Shown: piece after piece, positions 60,085-64,000 of the stretch
Layout of the letters: every line of letters starts with the position of its first letter
Numbering within the stretch: the stretch's first letter is position 1
NCBI GenBank assembly: GCA_031546985.1
Contig: JAVBJN010000045.1
Span: 1-64,000 of the forward strand
From: JAVBJN01 sp031546985
GTDB taxonomy: Bacteria > Bacteroidota > Bacteroidia > Chitinophagales > Chitinophagaceae
Direction of reading: 5' to 3'
DNA length: 64,000 bases
Position numbers and translations under genes: made by a program
Notes under the pieces: model-generated
The model's input: the letters and a program-made list of their open reading frames with translations, nothing else
The model's database searches: none
What the model was told of the DNA's origin: nothing

Positions 60085-61437
60085 TTACCTGATTTCCACT
60101 TTACGCTGTACAGTACCTGCATTCAGTTTTACCTGCACCATGTATAAGCCCTTGGCGTAACCACCCAGGTCTACCAGTTGTTTTTGTGCGGGATGCAGCT
60201 GCTGCCATATTTTTCTACCGGTAAGGTCATAGACCTCAATGGATACAGGTTGTTCCGTACAGGCTACTTCGAACCAATGCGAGGCCGGGTTGGGAGCAAC
60301 CAGCACACTGGCTGCCGCTTTTTCAACAGAAGCCAGGCCTACCGCCAGGCAATTGCCCCGGTCTATGCGCGCTTTGAGAAATACATACATTTTTTCCTCG
60401 ATCTCATTCATATACACATCGTGGCACACCGAGTTAATACAATCTACTATACAGTTGTCGCGGAATAAGGTATCGGCGTAAATGCTACCGCTCAGGTGAC
60501 GCACCCGGCTGTAGATGAGCGAAGAGCCCTGTATTACCGGCCAGTGCGCCTGCGGATTGGGATCACCACAACCTAGTGTGAGCACGGCACTACAGGTTAC
60601 GCTGGCCAGTGCAAAAGGCTGGTTCTGGCCAAACGGCACCACCTGGTCGTTTGGTTTATGGTAAAGCAGCATAGGCGGATCATCTGCATGAATCTCACTG
60701 GTATCGTACACCGCACCCATAGCAGACACTACTGCTTTGATATTGGTTTCTGCACCCGGGTATAAATTCAAGGTTCCTTCCATGGGCCCCAGATCGCCCC
60801 GGTCGAACAGGCAACCCGCCGGCAGCAAGGCGCAGCCACTGTATACCGTAGCATTAGCAGATGGCGCAATGGCCCCACACGAAGCTGGTTTACTTTTGCC
60901 ATACACCACCTGCAAAGCGGTGATACCCCCGGCGCTGGCGCCACCCAGAAATACGTTCTTGGCACAAATAGAGTCTACATTTTTCTTAATCCACCGGATA
61001 GCGCCCTTTACATCCTGCATAGCCCGGTAACTGGCGCGGAACGCCTCTGCGCTATCGGCAATATACCCGCATTTGGCACCTGCACAGGTAGGATTGGTGC
61101 TGCTGTTGTTCTGCAAACCCAGGCGGTAATCTACCGTAGCCGCCACATACCCCCGCTCTGCCATTGCAATACAAGCCGCAGCCATATCGGCCCGGGTACC
61201 AGAGATAAAAGCCCCGCCATGCACCCAAACCATTACCGGCCGGGCAGCATTATTATCGCCCACCGGGTAATAAATATCCATTTTAAGGGTTACCGGATTG
61301 CCGCAGGCATCGGGCATTACGCCATATGTTACATCTTTTACTACACGGGAATTATAGATCGGGGTAAGGTAATCGGGCTGGGCAAATGAAAGGATAGTAC
61401 AGCACAATGAACCTAGGAATAGTAGTATTGTTTTCAT
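60085..61437 (-). CDS. Secreted carboxylesterase-like alpha/beta hydrolase with T9SS type A domain
   Basis: 450 aa. A signal peptide (MKTILLFLGSLCCTILSFAQ) precedes an alpha/beta hydrolase domain (~40-350) with oxyanion motif VMVWVHGGAF and the nucleophile elbow GGASAGG. The final ~80 residues form a T9SS type A sorting domain (VLVAPNPASHWFEV, IEVYDLTGRKIW, GLYMVQVKLNAG). It is thus expected outside the cell or on the surface, hydrolysing an ester (type-B carboxylesterase/feruloyl-like). The gene is divergent from the ACP gene. Confidence 0.88.
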   Translation of the reverse strand: MKTILLFLGSLCCTILSFAQPDYLTPIYNSRVVKDVTYGVMPDACGNPVTLKMDIYYPVGDNNAARPVMVWVHGGAFISGTRADMAAACIAMAERGYVAATVDYRLGLQNNSSTNPTCAGAKCGYIADSAEAFRASYRAMQDVKGAIRWIKKNVDSICAKNVFLGGASAGGITALQVVYGKSKPASCGAIAPSANATVYSGCALLPAGCLFDRGDLGPMEGTLNLYPGAETNIKAVVSAMGAVYDTSEIHADDPPMLLYHKPNDQVVPFGQNQPFALASVTCSAVLTLGCGDPNPQAHWPVIQGSSLIYSRVRHLSGSIYADTLFRDNCIVDCINSVCHDVYMNEIEEKMYVFLKARIDRGNCLAVGLASVEKAAASVLVAPNPASHWFEVACTEQPVSIEVYDLTGRKIWQQLHPAQKQLVDLGGYAKGLYMVQVKLNAGTVQRKVEIR

Positions 61438-61508
61438 CAGGAAAGATTTTGGTGGTAGTTAACACATGGTAAAATACCATTTTATATTTACAAATAGCCG
61501 GCAAGCCA

Positions 61509-61540
61509 TTTAGCATCTTAACGAAATATGGCTATTTTTG
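61509..61540 (+). promoter_or_regulatory. Putative promoter of the ACP-KAS-CLF operon
   Basis: TTTA (61509-61512), 20 bp, then TATTTTTG (61533-61540). The -7 box is an exact TAnnTTTG and the spacing is canonical; -33 differs by one base. Transcription would start near 61547, downstream of the first possible ATG (61528), which supports 61570 as the true ACP start. Confidence 0.6.
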
Positions 61541-61569
61541 CACGATTGAATCAACTTTCGATATCACAC

Positions 61570-61827
61570 ATGGAGGATTTTAAGCGCACACTGAAAGAGC
61601 AGATTATTGAAGCACTGAACCTGCAGGGCATGAAACCTGAAGAGATTAACGATAGTGCGCCACTGTTCGGAGACGGATTGGGACTGGACAGCATTGACTC
61701 CCTCGAAATGATGGTATTACTGGAGCGCACCTACGGCATTAAAATCGAAGATGCGCGCGAAGGCCGCAAAGTATTGACCTCTATTGATACCATGGCCGAT
61801 TATATCCAGACCCACCGTAAACTCTAA
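61570..61827 (+). CDS. Acyl carrier protein of the aryl polyene/flexirubin pathway
   Basis: 85 aa from the ATG at 61570. The frame extends to 61528, but the promoter call and the ACP-like N-terminus (MEDFKRTLKEQIIEALNLQG) favour the later start. The phosphopantetheine Ser is S41 in GLGLDSIDSLEM. As in aryl polyene clusters it carries the growing acyl chain. It lies 3 bp before the ketosynthase gene. Confidence 0.92.
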   Translation: MEDFKRTLKEQIIEALNLQGMKPEEINDSAPLFGDGLGLDSIDSLEMMVLLERTYGIKIEDAREGRKVLTSIDTMADYIQTHRKL

Positions 61828-61830
61828 AAC

Positions 61831-63030
61831 ATGCACCAAACCAGGGTATTGGTTACCGGCATGGGTGTTGTTTCCGCGCTGGGCAATGGCACCAACAGCA
61901 ATCTGCAGGCCCTGCGCCAGGCAGCTTCTGGCATTGGCTATACCCGGTTGCTCCAAACCATTTACCAGCATACTTTACCCGTTGGCGAAGTGCCGGCAGA
62001 TAACGAAACGCTGCGCACAGGGCTTGGCCTGCCTGCACAATCGGGCGATTATACCCGCACTACCCTGCTGGGCTTAACCGCCTTGCAGGAAGCGCTGGAC
62101 CAAAGCGGTATCGACATTGCCCGCTACCGCACCGGGCTTATCAATGCCTCTACCGTGGGCGGTATGAGCGATGTAGAAAATATTTATTTCGACCTGATAG
62201 ACCCAGATACCCAGGTAAACGGCCTGGCCGATACCATTGATTGCGCCGATTGCACCGAGCGGCTGGCGCAGCATTTTGGTATTAAAGACTGGCTGGCCAC
62301 CATTAGCACGGCTTGCTCATCTTCGGCCAATGCTATTATGTTTGGTGCGCGCCTTATTAAGAAGGGCATGCTCGATGTGGCCATTTGCGGCGGCACCGAT
62401 GCGCTTACCCGTTTTACCCTCAACGGGTTCAACAGCCTTAAAAACATAGACCAGCAGCATTGCAAGCCATTCGATGCCAACCGCAACGGGCTTAACCTGG
62501 GCGAGGCAGCAGCTTATATAATACTGGTAAATGAAAACACCGCTCCGGCAAATGTATTGGCAGAGCTCACGGGCTATTGCAACTACAACGAAGCTTTTCA
62601 CCCCACGGCTCCCTCACCCGAAGGGGAAGGTGCCTACCAGGCGATGCAGGGCGCTATCCAAATGGCTGGCTTACAGGCTTCTGACATTTCTTATGTAAAC
62701 GTACATGGTACCGCTACGCTAAACAATGACCAGAGTGAAGGCATGGCTATGAAAAGGCTGTTCGATGGGCAAATGCCCGCGTTCAGCTCTACCAAACCTT
62801 ATACCGGCCACACACTGGCCGCAGCAGGAGCAGTAGAAGCCGTTTTTTCTATCCTGAGCCTGCAACATGGGGAAATATACCCCAACCTGAATTTTGACAC
62901 GCCTATGCCCGAACTGGGCCTTACGCCCACGCTCACCTGGCAGCAAAACATTGCCGTACAACACGTATTAAGTAACTCCTTTGGTTTTGGCGGCAACAAC
63001 GCCAGCCTCGTATTCAGCCGGTATGCTTAA
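61831..63030 (+). CDS. Beta-ketoacyl-ACP synthase (KAS II type)
   Basis: 399 aa. The Cys-His-His triad is complete: Cys162 (STACSSSANA), His292 (VNVHGTAT), His327 (STKPYTGHTLAAAG). The C-terminal NSFGFGGNNASLVF is typical of FabF/KAS enzymes. In this setting it would extend the polyene chain on the ACP encoded just upstream. The downstream chain-length-factor-like gene overlaps its end by 8 bp, as in heterodimeric KS/CLF pairs. Confidence 0.93.
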   Translation: MHQTRVLVTGMGVVSALGNGTNSNLQALRQAASGIGYTRLLQTIYQHTLPVGEVPADNETLRTGLGLPAQSGDYTRTTLLGLTALQEALDQSGIDIARYRTGLINASTVGGMSDVENIYFDLIDPDTQVNGLADTIDCADCTERLAQHFGIKDWLATISTACSSSANAIMFGARLIKKGMLDVAICGGTDALTRFTLNGFNSLKNIDQQHCKPFDANRNGLNLGEAAAYIILVNENTAPANVLAELTGYCNYNEAFHPTAPSPEGEGAYQAMQGAIQMAGLQASDISYVNVHGTATLNNDQSEGMAMKRLFDGQMPAFSSTKPYTGHTLAAAGAVEAVFSILSLQHGEIYPNLNFDTPMPELGLTPTLTWQQNIAVQHVLSNSFGFGGNNASLVFSRYA

Positions 63031-64000
63031 ACCTGTCTACATACAAGCCGCCCGCGCCATGACGGCGCAGGATACCTTTCTGACGAATGAGGTACCGGAC
63101 ACTGTGCGCACCAGCAACGATAATATCCTGTTTTACCAGGAACCCGATTACCTGCAATACATGGGCATGATGCAACTGCGCCGCATGAGCAAAATAACCA
63201 AAGTAGGCATGGTAACTGCTATTCAGTGCCTGGCAGATGCTGGTATTGCCCAACCGCAGGCCATCATTACCGGCACGGGCAAAGGTAGCCTGAGCGATAC
63301 CGAACGGTTTCTGAAATCGATTACCGAGTTTAAGGAAACAACGCTGAACCCTACACCGTTTATCCAAAGTACCTACAACGCGCTCAATGGTATGATAGCG
63401 CTGCACCACAACAGCCACGGCTACAACACGACCTATGTGCACCGGGGTTTCTCGCTCGAAAACGCGCTTACCGATGCCATAATGCTTTTGAATGATGGCG
63501 ATGTGCAAAACGCGCTGGTTGGATCTTTCGAAGAAATTACCGCCGAGCATTTTATACCCAAGCAGAAACTGGGCTACTGGAAAAAGGAGAAAATTAACAG
63601 TGGAGATCTGCTGCAGTCGCAAACCGAAGGCAGCATTGCCGGCGAAGGCACTTGCTTTTTTGCCCTTACAGCTACGCCAGAAAAGGCCCTGGTAAAACTC
63701 TGCGGGTTAAAAATGGTGCATAAACCCACCACCGAAAGGCTGGTTAGCGAACTCAACCTGTTCCTGACGCAACAGGGCGTTGCGCTTGCAGATATTGATG
63801 TATTGATTACGGGCCGTAACGGCGATGCACGCACCGAACATTTTTACGATGCGGTAGAAGCTTTAACCACTGAGACTACCTCAATCCTGGCCTACAAGCA
63901 CCTCACCGGCGAGTTCGACACCGCTGCCGGCTTTGGATTGTGGAGCGCCTGCCAGGTACTTACCCGGCAAATGCTGCCCTCACCCATGCTTATGCGCACA
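63023..64000 (+). CDS. Ketosynthase chain-length factor-like protein (partial)
   Basis: At least 326 aa; the frame is open at the right edge. Thiolase-fold signals remain (VGMVTAIQCLADAGI, TGTGKGSLSDTERFL, GSFEEITAEHF), but the active-site region reads NTTYVHRGFSLENAL where KAS has STACSSSANA, so the catalytic Cys is missing. KYKHLTGEF-like segments (LAYKHLTGEFDTAAGFGLWS) replace the second His motif. This is how CLF subunits differ from KS, so it probably pairs with the upstream KAS. It overlaps that gene by 8 bp. Confidence 0.85.
   Translation, partial: MLKPVYIQAARAMTAQDTFLTNEVPDTVRTSNDNILFYQEPDYLQYMGMMQLRRMSKITKVGMVTAIQCLADAGIAQPQAIITGTGKGSLSDTERFLKSITEFKETTLNPTPFIQSTYNALNGMIALHHNSHGYNTTYVHRGFSLENALTDAIMLLNDGDVQNALVGSFEEITAEHFIPKQKLGYWKKEKINSGDLLQSQTEGSIAGEGTCFFALTATPEKALVKLCGLKMVHKPTTERLVSELNLFLTQQGVALADIDVLITGRNGDARTEHFYDAVEALTTETTSILAYKHLTGEFDTAAGFGLWSACQVLTRQMLPSPMLMRT

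Overview
The window looks like a chromosomal segment of a Bacteroidota member, most likely of the Chitinophagaceae/Chitinophagia. Three observations support this: T9SS substrates (a type B gliding-motility C-terminus at 16518-18692 and a type A sorting domain at 60085-61437), -7 boxes of the form TAnnTTTG with no Shine-Dalgarno bias, and a PurM and a FtcD fusion of the kind I associate with this phylum. No tRNA, rRNA, CRISPR array or transposase gene was recognised.

Layout. 1-4776 is most of a giant secreted surface protein that runs off the left edge. 5174-18692 is mainly housekeeping with some envelope genes: a periplasmic thioredoxin/TPR protein, an NlpC/P60 hydrolase, an ECF sigma/anti-sigma pair, purM, ribF, holA, a DnaQ-like exonuclease, a coiled-coil membrane protein and a T9SS type B protein. 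18827-25667 is a small surface-glycan block: YfhO membrane protein, GT2, Wzx-like flippase, FkbM methyltransferase, GT2. 25832-33292 is a leftward set: amino acid permease, polyprenyl synthase, RNase R, LpxK and formiminotransferase-cyclodeaminase.

33430-41159 is the first half of a flexirubin (dialkylresorcinol plus aryl polyene) locus: two DarB-type ketosynthases flanking DarA, a small unknown protein, a BtrH-like putative acyltransferase and a two-gene ABC exporter. It is followed by a two-component system with a TolC/RND/MFP efflux operon (41384-49190), a PLP decarboxylase, a small GNAT/DUF1801/GyrI-like group, a third KASIII (53474-54547), and a DinB/short-DnaE mutagenic polymerase pair under a probable repressor operator (54711-59018). 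After an HD hydrolase and a T9SS esterase, polyene-type genes resume with an ACP, a KAS II and a ketosynthase chain-length factor (61570-64000) that continue beyond the window.

How they work together (inference). The ACP/KAS/CLF set would build the aryl polyene acyl chain. DarB/DarA would make the dialkylresorcinol head. The BtrH-like Cys acyltransferase is a candidate for joining the two by an ester, and the ABC pair could move the product toward the envelope. The intergenic gaps from 34.5 to 59.4 kb are rich in several dispersed repeat families. Such repeats are absent from the tightly packed housekeeping half, which suggests the region is a recombination-prone accessory zone.
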